The notes: a model not told the origin generated them from the letters alone. A stretch of DNA of 64,000 nucleotides from Prosthecodimorpha staleyi (GCF_018729455.1 NZ_JAHHZF010000015.1:1-64000), one strand, 5' to 3'. Positions 53,116-61,985 are shown, counted from the stretch's first letter. Numbers and translations: made by a program.

Positions 53116-55713
53116 ATGACCGAGACCGCCCAGCTCGAATTCGAGATGCGCTTCGCCGGGAGCGCAGGCGCTCCGGGAAGCGAGGCGGTGCGTGCGCTCC
53201 TGGCCGGGTATCGCCCGGAGGCCGGTGTCCACGACGAGATGATGGCGGAGGACGGGCGGCCGCGCGCTCACTGGCTGCCTCTGCTCAATCTGCTCGCGGG
53301 GCTCGGTCCGAACGAGGTGCGCCGCCGCTTCGCGCTGGCCGACCGGCATCTGGCCGATGCCGGCGTGGTCTACCGGGTCTACGGCGACGAGACCGGGGCC
53401 GAACGGCCCTGGCCGCTGTCGCATCTGCCGCTCGTCCTCGCCGAGGCCGACTGGTCGGCCCTCGCCGCCGGCATCGTCCAGCGCGCCGAGCTTCTGGAAG
53501 CGATCCTGGCCGATCTCTACGGCCCCGCCGACCTTGTCCGCCAAGGACACCTGCCGGCCGCCCTGGTCGCCGGCAACGGGGAGTTCCTGCGTCCCCTGGT
53601 GGGCGTGAAACCGGCCGGCGGTCATCATCTGCATGTCTTCGCCGCCGATGTGACGCGCGGCCCGGACGGCCGCTGGTGGGTGCTCGGCGATCGCACGCAG
53701 GCACCGTCGGGCGCCGGCTACGCCATCGAGAACCGGATCGCCCTGTCCTCGCGCGGCCTGCCGGACGTGTTCCGTGCCCTGAGGATCGAACGCCTGACGC
53801 GCTTCTTCCAGGCGCTGCGCTCCGGCCTCGCCAAGGCTTCCGGCCGCGACGAGCCGCGCATCGCCCTGCTGTCGCCCGGCCCGGCCAACGAGACCTATTT
53901 CGAGCATGCCTATCTGGCGCGCGTGCTCGGCTTCCTGCTGGTCGAGGGCGGTGACCTTTCGGTGCGCGGCGATCAGGTCTGGCTGCGCACCGTCGAGGGC
54001 CCGATCCGCGCCGACGTGATCCTGCGCCGGCTGGATGCCGATTTCGCCGATCCGCTCGAACTCAACGCCCATTCGCGCATCGGCGTGCCCGGCCTGATGC
54101 AGGCCGTGCGCGCCGGGACGGTGGTGATCGCCAATGCGCTCGGCGCCGGACTGGTCGAGGCGCCGGCCCTGATGCCGTTCCTGCCGGCGCTGTCCCGGCA
54201 CCTGCTTGGCGAAGACCTGCGCCTGTCCAACCTCGCCACCTGGTGGTGCGGCGATCCGGACGCCCGCGCCGCCGTGATCGGCGACATCCGCGCCAAGGCG
54301 CTGGCACCCGCCTTTGGCCGCACCCTGCGCGGCACGCTCGACAATATGGGCGTCAACGGCGCCGACCTGTCGCCGGACGACATGAAGCGGCTGATCGCCG
54401 CCATGGAGCGGCGCGGCACCGATTTCGTCGGCCAGGAGCCGGTGCGGCTGGCCACAACGCCGGTCTTCGAGCGCGGACGGCTGCAACCGCGTCCCTTCGC
54501 ATTGCGCGTCTTCGCCGCGCGTGGCCCGGACGGCTGGACCGTGATGCCGGGCGGCCTCTGCCGCATCTCCGACCGACCGGATGCACGCGCCCTCTCGATG
54601 CAGCGCGGCGGCCGCTCGGCCGATGTCTGGGTCGCCACGAGCGCGGCCCCGGAGCCGAGCCTTCTGGTGCCGGACCCCGATCAGGTCGAGATCCGGCGCG
54701 ACACCGGCGCTCTGCCGAGCCGGGCCGCCGACAATCTCTATTGGCTCGGCCGCTATCTGGAGCGCACGGAGGCGACCCTGCGGCTCGCCCGCAGCCTCGC
54801 CGGACAGACCAGCGACGACGGCCCGGATACCGGCGACGGCCCCTCGACCCGCCATGTCGCCGATCTCCTGGCCGCCTGGGGGGCGACGCCGTTCGGGCTC
54901 GACGACTATGCCGAGATCGTCCGCGAGGCGCTCGGCGGCACCTCGGTCGGCGCCGCGCCGCAGCTGGCGCGCGAAGCCCGCCGCACCGCCTCGGTGGTGC
55001 GCGACCGTCTGTCGCCGGATGCCTGGCGGGCGCTGGCGGATCTGACGGCCGTCTTCCCCCGGCCGTCGTCGGACCGCAACGAAACGGTCGGCGATATCGA
55101 CCGCGACGGCGACGAGGACGAGGCGGATCTGTTCGCCGCCGCAGACCTGGGTCTGAGAACCATCGCGGCCTTTACCGGCCTCGCCCATGAGAACATGTAC
55201 CGGCCGTCCGGCTGGCGGTTCCTCGACATGGGCGCGCGCATCGAGCGGGCGATCGCGGTCGCCCGCTACGCCCGGCGCCTCGCGGAGCCGAAGGCCGGCT
55301 CCAACCTTCTGATCCGGCTTCTGGAACTGACCGACAGCCAGATCGTTCATCGCGCCCGCTACATCTCAGGCCCCTCGGTGAAGACGGTCCTCGATCTGGT
55401 CCTGCTCGACGAAACGCATCCGCGCTCCGCCGCCTTCCAGCTGGATCGCCTGGTCGAGCATCTGACGCATCTGTCCAGCCGCCATGACGGCCGTGCCGAC
55501 GATGCCGCGCGCGCCGCCCTGCGCCTTGCGGCACTGCTGAAATCCGCCGACCCGGCTGAGTTCGATGCGGACATGATCATGGATGTCGAGATCCGCCTGA
55601 TGAAGCTCTCCGACGCGATCACGCGCCGCTATTTCGGCGAAGGCGCCGGCGAAGAGCCCGCCGACGAGATCGGCCCGGGCGGGGGATCGATGGGGGAGAC
55701 CGGCGGCCCATGA
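53116..55713 (+). CDS. Circularly permuted type 2 ATP-grasp / alpha-E domain fusion
   Basis: In this 865-residue protein, residues about 10-510 form the circularly permuted ATP-grasp type 2 domain (DUF404/DUF407): GDETGAERPWPLSHLPL, VAGNGEFLRPLVGVKP, ALLSPGPANETYFEHAYLAR and FVGQEPVRLATTPVF are family landmarks. From about 532 (LPSRAADNLYWLGRYLERTE) to about 845 lies the all-helical alpha-E domain (DUF403). In many genomes these are separate neighbouring genes. The family is predicted to make or attach short peptides, with the alpha-E and transglutaminase partners acting in the same pathway. The stop overlaps the next start by four bases. Confidence 0.9.
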   Translation: MTETAQLEFEMRFAGSAGAPGSEAVRALLAGYRPEAGVHDEMMAEDGRPRAHWLPLLNLLAGLGPNEVRRRFALADRHLADAGVVYRVYGDETGAERPWPLSHLPLVLAEADWSALAAGIVQRAELLEAILADLYGPADLVRQGHLPAALVAGNGEFLRPLVGVKPAGGHHLHVFAADVTRGPDGRWWVLGDRTQAPSGAGYAIENRIALSSRGLPDVFRALRIERLTRFFQALRSGLAKASGRDEPRIALLSPGPANETYFEHAYLARVLGFLLVEGGDLSVRGDQVWLRTVEGPIRADVILRRLDADFADPLELNAHSRIGVPGLMQAVRAGTVVIANALGAGLVEAPALMPFLPALSRHLLGEDLRLSNLATWWCGDPDARAAVIGDIRAKALAPAFGRTLRGTLDNMGVNGADLSPDDMKRLIAAMERRGTDFVGQEPVRLATTPVFERGRLQPRPFALRVFAARGPDGWTVMPGGLCRISDRPDARALSMQRGGRSADVWVATSAAPEPSLLVPDPDQVEIRRDTGALPSRAADNLYWLGRYLERTEATLRLARSLAGQTSDDGPDTGDGPSTRHVADLLAAWGATPFGLDDYAEIVREALGGTSVGAAPQLAREARRTASVVRDRLSPDAWRALADLTAVFPRPSSDRNETVGDIDRDGDEDEADLFAAADLGLRTIAAFTGLAHENMYRPSGWRFLDMGARIERAIAVARYARRLAEPKAGSNLLIRLLELTDSQIVHRARYISGPSVKTVLDLVLLDETHPRSAAFQLDRLVEHLTHLSSRHDGRADDAARAALRLAALLKSADPAEFDADMIMDVEIRLMKLSDAITRRYFGEGAGEEPADEIGPGGGSMGETGGP

Positions 55714-56633
55714 TCTACGAGGTCACCCATGTCACGCGGTATCACTACCGCGCGACGGTCCCGGTCACGCGCAACATGCTGCACCTGACCCCGGTCGACC
55801 GGCCCGGCCAGCGCGTGCTGGCGACCAGCCTCGTCATCGACCCGCGGCCGGCCGAGCGCAGCGAAGGCGTCGATTTCTTCGGCAACCGGACAACCCGGAT
55901 CACGCTGCGCACGCCGCATGCCTTCCTGGAGATCCACGCCGCCTCGACCGTGTCGGTGGTCGCCCGCGATCTCCCCCGGCCGGGCAGCACGCCGACCTGG
56001 GAGACCATCGCCGATCTCGCCGCGACCGGCTTCAGCCTCGCTCCGGAGGATCCCGTCCACTACGTCTTTCCGAGCCGCTCGGTACCGCTCGTCGAAGAAG
56101 CCAGGGTCTATGCGGCGCGCTCCTTCCCGCCCGGCCGGCGTATCCTCGACGGCGCGGTCGAGCTCAACCGCCGCATCCGCGCGGATTTCGCCTACGATCC
56201 GACCGCCACTGACGTGACCACGCCGGTCGCCAAGGTCTTCGCCGGGCGGCGCGGCGTCTGCCAGGACTTCGCCCATGCGATGATCTCGGGCCTGCGCGGC
56301 CTCGGCCTGCCGGCCCGCTACGTGTCGGGCTACCTGCGGACCGAGCCGCCGCCCGGCCGTCCCCGGCTGGCCGGCGCGGATGCCACCCATGCCTGGGTCG
56401 AGATCTGGTGCGGTCCGTCGGAAGGCTGGATCGGCCTCGATCCGACCAACGCCATCGCGGCCGGCGACAGCCATGTCGTGCTGGCCGTCGGCCGGGACTA
56501 TGCCGACGTCTCGCCGGTCGACGGCGTGATCGTCTATTCCGGCCCGCAGGGCCTTTCGGTCGGCGTCGATGTGGTCGAGGTCGACCCGGCCCGCACCAAT
56601 CCCCGCGTCCTGGCCCCGAAGCGCGCCGAGTAG
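55710..56633 (+). CDS. Transglutaminase family protein (small)
   Basis: This 307-residue cytoplasmic protein has an N-terminal beta domain starting MIYEVTHVTRYHYRATVPVT. The papain-like core has catalytic Cys in RRGVCQDFAHAMISGLRGLG near 184, His in DATHAWVEIWC near 228 and Asp in GLDPTNAI near 242. It is coupled to the ATP-grasp-alpha-E gene by an ATGA overlap. In such clusters this member is thought to act as a peptidase or peptide-transfer enzyme working with the ATP-grasp ligase; the substrate is unknown. Confidence 0.92.
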   Translation: MIYEVTHVTRYHYRATVPVTRNMLHLTPVDRPGQRVLATSLVIDPRPAERSEGVDFFGNRTTRITLRTPHAFLEIHAASTVSVVARDLPRPGSTPTWETIADLAATGFSLAPEDPVHYVFPSRSVPLVEEARVYAARSFPPGRRILDGAVELNRRIRADFAYDPTATDVTTPVAKVFAGRRGVCQDFAHAMISGLRGLGLPARYVSGYLRTEPPPGRPRLAGADATHAWVEIWCGPSEGWIGLDPTNAIAAGDSHVVLAVGRDYADVSPVDGVIVYSGPQGLSVGVDVVEVDPARTNPRVLAPKRAE

Positions 56634-56636
56634 GCC

Positions 56637-56660
56637 CAGCCTCCGGCCCGCCGGAGGCTG
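56637..56660. terminator. Bidirectional terminator hairpin
   Basis: CAGCCTCCGG (56637-56646) pairs perfectly with CCGGAGGCTG (56651-56660) around CCCG. It sits three bases past the transglutaminase stop in a convergent gap and can serve both the plus-strand operon and the minus-strand aminotransferase-like gene. The T tract is weak (CCCATTTC). Confidence 0.65.
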
Positions 56661-56743
56661 CCCATTTCTGCGACCGCCGCCTGCCGGTGGCCGGGTCGCG
56701 CCGGATGGCAGCCGGCTGCGGCCGAGCCCGGCAGATCGGCCGA

Positions 56744-57664
56744 TCAGACCTCGATCGCGCCGGCAGCCTCGTCCATCAGGTCGGCATAGTGCCGGCGCAG
56801 GCGGGCGGTGGTCGGCCCCGGCAGGGCGGTCGGCAGGTCGCGGCCGTCGATGCGGCGGATCGGGGTCAGGCCGCCGAAGGTGCCGGTCACGAAGGCCTCG
56901 TCGGCGTCGTAGACCTCGGCGAGGGTGAAGTTGCCGAGCCGGATCGGCACGCCATGGCGCTCGCACAGTTCGATGACATGGGCGCGCGTGATGCCGTTGA
57001 AGCAATAGGCGCCGGACGAGGTCCGGACCTCGCCGTTCTTGACGAAGAAGAAGTTGGTTGCGTTGCAACTCGACACGAAGCCGTGCGGGTCGAGCATCAG
57101 CGCCTCGTCGGCCCCGGCCTTGATGGCCTGGATCAGCGCCTGGATCAGGTTCAGCCGGCTGTGCGAATTGAGCCGCATGTCGAACATGTCGGGCGGCGAG
57201 CAGCGGATCGTCGAGGTGAACAGCGACAGGCCGGTCTTGGCCAGTTCGGGCGACGGCAGCTTGTATTCGGCCGCGATGGCGATGGTCGCCTTGGAGATGG
57301 TGTGGCGCGGATCCTGGTTCGGGGTCTTCTTCAGGCCGCGCGTAACCATCAGGCGGATATGCACCCCATCCGACATGCCGTTCGCGGCCAGCATCCGGTC
57401 GAGTTCGGCGGCGAGCTCCGCCTTGGCCATGCCGATATCCATGTCGATCGATTTCGCGCCGGCATAGAGGCGGTCGAAATGCCGGTCGGCGAACACGACC
57501 GTGCCTTTGTGCAGACGGAAGCCTTCCCAGACGCCGTCGCCGAGCACGTAGCCGGCGTCGAAGATCGAGACTTTGGCCTCGGCGCGCGGCACCAGGGCAC
57601 CATTCAGATAGATCTTCACATGCTCGTTGCGCGGATCGGCGGCGTAGTCCTGGCTTCCGGCCAT
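56744..57664 (-). CDS. Class IV aminotransferase-fold protein lacking the usual PLP lysine
   Basis: This 306-residue protein has the D-amino-acid/branched-chain aminotransferase fold: VSIFDAGYVLGDGVWEGFR near 32-50, HIRLMVTRGLKK near 102-113, AGADEALMLDPHGFV near 183-197, NATNFFFVKNGEV near 201-213, and GITRAHVIELC near 223-233. Aligning on LN...AGADEAL, the position of the Schiff-base lysine of D-amino-acid transaminase (KSLNYLN) is occupied by Asn166 (NSHSRLN). If this hand alignment is right, normal transamination is unlikely and another role or a displaced lysine must be considered. A 21-bp-periodic repeat lies upstream. Confidence 0.85.
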   Translation of the reverse strand: MAGSQDYAADPRNEHVKIYLNGALVPRAEAKVSIFDAGYVLGDGVWEGFRLHKGTVVFADRHFDRLYAGAKSIDMDIGMAKAELAAELDRMLAANGMSDGVHIRLMVTRGLKKTPNQDPRHTISKATIAIAAEYKLPSPELAKTGLSLFTSTIRCSPPDMFDMRLNSHSRLNLIQALIQAIKAGADEALMLDPHGFVSSCNATNFFFVKNGEVRTSSGAYCFNGITRAHVIELCERHGVPIRLGNFTLAEVYDADEAFVTGTFGGLTPIRRIDGRDLPTALPGPTTARLRRHYADLMDEAAGAIEV

Positions 57665-57715
57665 GTCGGCTCCTGACGGATAGGGTGCGGCGCTTGCCGC
57701 GGGAAGGTTTCACAA

Positions 57716-57780
57716 GATGACAACAAGCTGTCATTCGATGACAGGAAGCTGACCAAGTGTGACGAATAGCTGACAGCTTG
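57716..57780. promoter_or_regulatory. Three 21-bp-periodic direct repeats (candidate operator)
   Basis: TGAC occurs at 57718, 57739 and 57760, and AGCTG at 57726, 57747 and 57768: three units of pattern TGACxxxxAGCTG at exactly 21-bp steps, two helical turns. A perfect palindrome CTGTCAT-TCG-ATGACAG (57728-57744) spans units 1-2, and AGCTGACAGCT (57768-57778) closes unit 3. The array begins 52 bases upstream of the aminotransferase-like start within the 355-bp divergent gap to the terC gene. The rest of that gap shows no gene. Confidence 0.65.
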
Positions 57781-58019
57781 CGTGCATCGGCGGATCTGGA
57801 ACATGAAATGCCAGAACCAGCCAGTAAACCGTTTGCGACCGACTGCCCGATCGGCTACCGGTTGATCGAGGTCGACGTCCCCATTCCCGATCGCCCACGG
57901 CCCAGCCGGGGCGGTTCGGAGTGGGGAATCCGACCGCAACCAGCCGATCCCGACGCCCCGTTCCCGGACGGGCGCGCGAGGGTTTCGCGCAACCCCATCC
58001 TGCGGCTCAAGGATCGCCC

Positions 58020-58775
58020 ATGTTCCAGGACTTCTATCCCGAGCTGATCGCGCTCGCCAACGTCATCTTCATCAACGTCGTGCTTTCGGGCGACAACGCC
58101 ATCGTGGTCGGCATGGCCGCGGCGGCGGTGCATCCGTCGATCCGCAAGAAGGTCATCCTGTGGGGCATCGGCGGTGCCGTCGTCCTGCGCATCATCTTCG
58201 CCCTGGTCGCCACCAAGCTGATGTCGATCGTCGGTCTGACGCTCGCCGGCGGCATCCTGCTGCTCTGGGTCTGCTGGAAGATGTACCGGGAGATCACCGA
58301 GACGGTGGAGGAAGAAGAGGCCGCAGTCACAATGGCCGAGCAGTCGCTGTCCGGGACCGAGGGTGCCGAGATCGCGACCGCAGTCGGCGGTGCGGCCGCG
58401 GCCGGTGCGGTGGCGACGGAGGTGGCGGGCCAGGGCGCCAGCTTCATGGACGCGATGGTCCAGATCGTCGTCGCCGACGTGTCGATGTCGCTCGACAATG
58501 TGCTCGCCGTGGTCGGCGCCGCAGGCGAACATGTCTGGGTGCTGGTGGTCGGCCTCCTGCTCTCGGTTGCCCTGATGGGCGCCGCCGCCACCCTGATCGC
58601 GCATCTGCTGACCCGCTATCGCTGGATCGCCTGGCTCGGCTTCTTCGTCATCTTCTATGTCGCCCTCAAGATGGTCTGGATGGGCGCCTACGAGGTCGCC
58701 TGCCACGGCAACACCGCGGCCGCCTGCGGCCAGGGCATGGGCCACTATCTGAAGGCCACCATTTTCGGCGGCTGA
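58020..58775 (+). CDS. TerC family integral membrane protein
   Basis: This is a 251-residue polytopic membrane protein with about six to seven segments in two halves. The TerC hallmarks are SGDNAIVVGMAA near 22-33 and its pseudo-repeat DVSMSLDNVLAVVGAA near 155-170, whose acidic residues are thought to bind metal. A central acidic and Ala-rich cytoplasmic loop (about 95-140) separates the halves. Homologues act in metal homeostasis, including manganese efflux, and in tellurite tolerance. The ATG at 58020 begins directly at the first membrane segment. A strong terminator follows. Confidence 0.9.
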   Translation: MFQDFYPELIALANVIFINVVLSGDNAIVVGMAAAAVHPSIRKKVILWGIGGAVVLRIIFALVATKLMSIVGLTLAGGILLLWVCWKMYREITETVEEEEAAVTMAEQSLSGTEGAEIATAVGGAAAAGAVATEVAGQGASFMDAMVQIVVADVSMSLDNVLAVVGAAGEHVWVLVVGLLLSVALMGAAATLIAHLLTRYRWIAWLGFFVIFYVALKMVWMGAYEVACHGNTAAACGQGMGHYLKATIFGG

Positions 58776-58822
58776 CGCCCGGCCCCGGCGGGCCGGCATC
58801 GGAAGACCGGCAGATATCCAAC

Positions 58823-58854
58823 AAGGCCGCGATCGGGCTCCGATCGCGGCCTTT
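58823..58854 (+). terminator. Rho-independent terminator of terC
   Basis: AAGGCCGCGATCGG (58823-58836) pairs perfectly with CCGATCGCGGCCTT (58840-58853) around GCT, with a short T tract. It lies about 47 bases past the stop. Between here and the ABC operon is about 200 bp with an AT-richer patch (58915-58985) likely to hold the operon promoter. Confidence 0.8.
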
Positions 58855-59062
58855 GTCGTTCTGAGCGTACAGTCAGGGCGGGTATGTCCTGCGGTAGACA
58901 CGCGGTTCCGAGGCCCAGTAATTCCTCGGACATATGACAAGATTCAGACTTCCCAAACATGCCGACCCGCGCATAAACTCGGAGGAATAGGCGTTGCGAC
59001 GACCCCGGCCGAGCCGAGGCGATCTCAACCCATCCGAGGAGACGGCCGTCGGGGAGGAAGCG

Positions 59063-59803
59063 ATGGCGTTGCTCGAGCTGAGCGGGATTTCGAAAAGTTT
59101 CGGTCCGATCAAGGCGCTATCCGACATCGACTTCGCCGTCGGGCGTGGCGAGATCGTCGGCCTGATGGGCGACAACGGCGCCGGCAAGTCGACCATGGTC
59201 AAGCTGATCGCCGGCAATTTCCCGCCGAGCGCCGGCCGGATCGTGCTCGACGGCGAGGCGGTGCAGTTCCACCGCCCGGTCGAGGCCCGAGAGAAGGGCA
59301 TCGAGGTCGTCTACCAGGACCTCGCCATCTGCAACAACCTGACCGCAGCCGCCAATGTCTTCCTCGGCCGGGAGCTCAAGCGTCAGGTCGGCCCGTTCCG
59401 CTTCCTCGACCACCGCGCCATGACGCGGCGGGCGGCGGAGCTGTTCGCGGACCTGAAATCCGAGACCCGGCCCGGCGATCTCGTGCACAAGATGTCCGGC
59501 GGCCAGCGCCAGGCGGTCGCCATCGCGCGGACCCGGCTCGCCGCCGCCAAGATCGTGCTGATGGACGAGCCGACCGCCGCCATCTCGATCCGGCAGGTCT
59601 CCGAGGTGCTCGACCTGATCCGGCGCCTGCGCGACCAGGGCATCGCCGTCATCCTGATCTCGCACCGCATGCCGGACGTGTTCTCGGTCTGCGACCGCGT
59701 CGTCGTGCTCCGGCGCGGCCGCAAGGTCGCCGACAAGCCGATCGCCCGCTCGACGCCCGAGGAAGTCACCGCCCTGATCACCGGCGCCAAGGAGACGGCG
59801 TGA
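59063..59803 (+). CDS. Sugar ABC transporter ATP-binding protein
   Basis: This 246-residue single-domain ATPase is of the carbohydrate uptake type 2 family, FrcA-like rather than the double-domain RbsA/XylG type. Walker A is GDNGAGKST (36-44), the signature MSGGQRQAVAI lies near 143-153, Walker B is LMDEPTAA near 165-172, and the switch histidine is in LISHRMPD near 198-205. A strong GGAGGAAG site precedes the ATG. A TTG at 58994 in the same frame also has GGAGGA upstream and would add 23 residues. The stop overlaps the permease start (TGATG). Confidence 0.88.
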   Translation: MALLELSGISKSFGPIKALSDIDFAVGRGEIVGLMGDNGAGKSTMVKLIAGNFPPSAGRIVLDGEAVQFHRPVEAREKGIEVVYQDLAICNNLTAAANVFLGRELKRQVGPFRFLDHRAMTRRAAELFADLKSETRPGDLVHKMSGGQRQAVAIARTRLAAAKIVLMDEPTAAISIRQVSEVLDLIRRLRDQGIAVILISHRMPDVFSVCDRVVVLRRGRKVADKPIARSTPEEVTALITGAKETA

Positions 59804-60876
59804 TGGCTGAAACCGGACGCCTTCCCGGGCTCGATCTCGACAATGTCGGCCGCGCATCCTGGTGGCAGCGCGGGCTCTTCGCCTCGCAATCGGCCTATGT
59901 CAGCCTGGCGCTGGTCGCGGTCGTGATCGGGATGTCGCTGGCCAGCCAGAACTTCCTGACCGCCGGCAACATCTCCAACGTGGCACAGAACTTCTCGTTC
60001 ATCGCCATCGCCACGCTCGGCATCACCCTGGTGATCATCACAGGCGGCATCGACCTTTCGGTCGGCTCCGTGATGTGCTTCTCGGCGATCATCTCGGCCA
60101 TGACCATGACGGCGCTGTCCGACGGCTCGATCGCACCCTGGCTGATCACGACCGTCGACGGCAAGCCGGCCGCGGCGGTACCGGGGCTGATCTTCGCGCT
60201 GTCGATCCTGGCCGGCCTCGCCGTGTCGCTGGTGATCGGGCTGGCCAACGGCTTCGCCATCGCGCGGCTCGGCCTGTCGCCCTTCGTCACCACGCTCGGC
60301 ATGCTGTCGATCGTGCGCGGGCTCTGCTACGTCGTCACCAACGGCCGCGGCAGCTTCCCGAGCGGCCCGGATGCCGATCTCTTCTACGCCGTCACCGCCG
60401 GCAAGGTCGGACCGCTGCCGATGCCCTTCGTCTATCTGGTCGGGCTAGCGATCGTCATGGCGATCGTGCTGCACCACACCGCCTGGGGCCGGCACGTCTT
60501 CGCGCTCGGTGGCAACGAAAAGGCGGCGGAGCTGACCGGCGTTCCGGTCGCCCGGGTCAAGATCCAAGTCTACGCCCTCTCGGCGCTGGCCGCGGGCCTC
60601 AACGGCATCATCGTGTCCGGCTGGCTCGGCTCGGCGCCGGCCAACATGGCCAACAGCTACGAGCTCAACATCATCGCCGCGGCGGTGATCGGCGGCGCCA
60701 ACCTGGCCGGCGGCATCGGCGGCCCGCTCGGGGCGATCGTCGGCTGCGTCCTGCTCGAGGTCATCCGCAACGGCCTGGTCCTGGCCCAGGTCAGCTCCTA
60801 CTGGCAGCAGACCCTGGTCGGCTGCATCATCGTTCTCGCCGTCCTGGTCGATCGCCTGCGCACCCGCGGGCCCTGA
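59803..60876 (+). CDS. Sugar ABC transporter permease
   Basis: This 357-residue inner-membrane permease of the BPD_transp_2 (RbsC/FrcC) family has about nine to ten membrane segments. Diagnostic stretches are TLGITLVIITGGIDLSVGSV near 69-88, GLANGFAIARLGLSPFVTTL near 146-165, and a later GGNEKAAELTGVPVARVKI near 230-248, the cytoplasmic coupling loop. Start by ATG overlapping the ATPase stop; a GTG three bases earlier is also possible. The periplasmic binding protein gene follows after 108 bp. Confidence 0.9.
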   Translation: MAETGRLPGLDLDNVGRASWWQRGLFASQSAYVSLALVAVVIGMSLASQNFLTAGNISNVAQNFSFIAIATLGITLVIITGGIDLSVGSVMCFSAIISAMTMTALSDGSIAPWLITTVDGKPAAAVPGLIFALSILAGLAVSLVIGLANGFAIARLGLSPFVTTLGMLSIVRGLCYVVTNGRGSFPSGPDADLFYAVTAGKVGPLPMPFVYLVGLAIVMAIVLHHTAWGRHVFALGGNEKAAELTGVPVARVKIQVYALSALAAGLNGIIVSGWLGSAPANMANSYELNIIAAAVIGGANLAGGIGGPLGAIVGCVLLEVIRNGLVLAQVSSYWQQTLVGCIIVLAVLVDRLRTRGP

Positions 60877-60984
60877 CCGGTCGCGCTCCTCCTTTCCCAT
60901 ACCGGTCCGGCACCGCGCGCCCCGCGCCCGTCCGCAGCCGAGACCGGGTCGCAAGACCAGCGGACCCAAACCGGAGGAAATGCC

Positions 60985-61926
60985 ATGCGGAAATGGATGT
61001 TGGCGGCGGCTGTCGCCGTCCTGGCGGCGCTCGGTCAACCGGCCGAGGCCCAGCAGAAGTACCGTTTCGCCGTCGTGCCGAAGGCGATGAACAACCCGTT
61101 CTTCGATCTCGCCCGGGACGGCTGCCTGAAGCGCGCCAAGGAACTCGGCAATATCGAATGCATCTATCGCGGCCCGGTCGAGCACGAGCCGGCCACCCAG
61201 GCGCAGCTGATCCAGGACTTCATCACCCAGAAGGTCGACGGCCTCGCCATCTCGGTCGCCGATGTCGCCTCCGCGACCCGCTCGATCAAGGCGGCGGTCG
61301 ATGCCGGCATCCCGGTGATCACCTTCGACGCCGACGCGCCCGGCTCGGCCCGTTCGGCCTATATCGGCACCAACAACAAGGAATTCGGCCTCGCGCTCGG
61401 CAAGCAGCTGCTGGCGCTCAGGCCGGAGGGCGGCAAATACGCCATGGTGTCGGGCGGTCCCGGCGCCAAGAACCTGGCCGAGCGCGTGGACGGCGTGCGC
61501 GAGGCGCTGAAGGGCTCCAAATGGGTCGAGGTGTCCGGCTCGCCGACCTTCTGCAATGACGACGTGGCGCTCGCCGTGCAGCAGATGGCGGACCTGAAGA
61601 GCGCGACCCCGGATCTGGCCGCGATCGTCCCGATCGGCGGCTGGCCGATGTTCGCCCCGGAAGGTTTCAAGGCCTTCGTCAACAAGAACAAGAAGGAGAT
61701 CGACGCCGGCAAGTTCACGCTGGTCGTCGCCGATACGCTCAAGATGCAGCTCGAGCTGCTGCGCGACGGTTATTCCAACGCCCTGACCGGGCAGCGGCCG
61801 TTCGAGATGGGCGAGAAGTCGATGGATGCCCTGCTGGCGCTGAAGAAGAAGGAGAAGATCCCGGAGATCATCTATACCGGGCTCGACACCGTCACCAAGG
61901 AAACGGTCGGCCAGTATCTGAAGTGA
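60985..61926 (+). CDS. Sugar ABC transporter substrate-binding protein
   Basis: This 313-residue periplasmic binding protein (Peripla_BP_4 type, ribose/fructose-like) has a signal peptide to about 22 (cleavage near AEAQ). The mature N-terminus KYRFAVVPKAMNNPFFDLAR is characteristic; QAQLIQDFITQKVDGLAISV near 72-91, GIPVITFDADAP and the hinge AAIVPIGGWPMF follow. A typical GGAGGAAA ribosome-binding site precedes the start. The binding protein is the last of the three genes, the reverse of the common order. The ligand cannot be deduced. Confidence 0.9.
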   Translation: MRKWMLAAAVAVLAALGQPAEAQQKYRFAVVPKAMNNPFFDLARDGCLKRAKELGNIECIYRGPVEHEPATQAQLIQDFITQKVDGLAISVADVASATRSIKAAVDAGIPVITFDADAPGSARSAYIGTNNKEFGLALGKQLLALRPEGGKYAMVSGGPGAKNLAERVDGVREALKGSKWVEVSGSPTFCNDDVALAVQQMADLKSATPDLAAIVPIGGWPMFAPEGFKAFVNKNKKEIDAGKFTLVVADTLKMQLELLRDGYSNALTGQRPFEMGEKSMDALLALKKKEKIPEIIYTGLDTVTKETVGQYLK

Positions 61927-61952
61927 CCGCCACCATGAGCCTCTGACCTCTC

Positions 61953-61985
61953 GCGACGGCGGCGCCGATGGCCCGCCGTCGCTTT
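61953..61985 (+). terminator. Terminator of the sugar ABC operon
   Basis: GCGACGGCGG (61953-61962) pairs perfectly with CCGCCGTCGC (61973-61982) and is followed by TTTC. The loop is ten bases. It separates the transporter operon from the aldehyde dehydrogenase gene. Confidence 0.7.

Noticed and set aside
57716-57780. Possible short CRISPR-like repeat array
   Set aside because: The period is 21 bp with no separate spacers, only three units, no leader and no cas genes; a regulator-binding array fits better.
57778-58047. An 89-codon plus-strand frame before terC
   Set aside because: Pro/Arg-rich composition, no ribosome-binding site of quality, and it overlaps the terC start in another frame.
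58994-59062. A 23-residue N-terminal extension of the ABC ATPase from a TTG start
   Set aside because: It has a fair ribosome-binding site, but the ATG at 59063 has a better one and matches the family N-terminus; kept only as an alternative.
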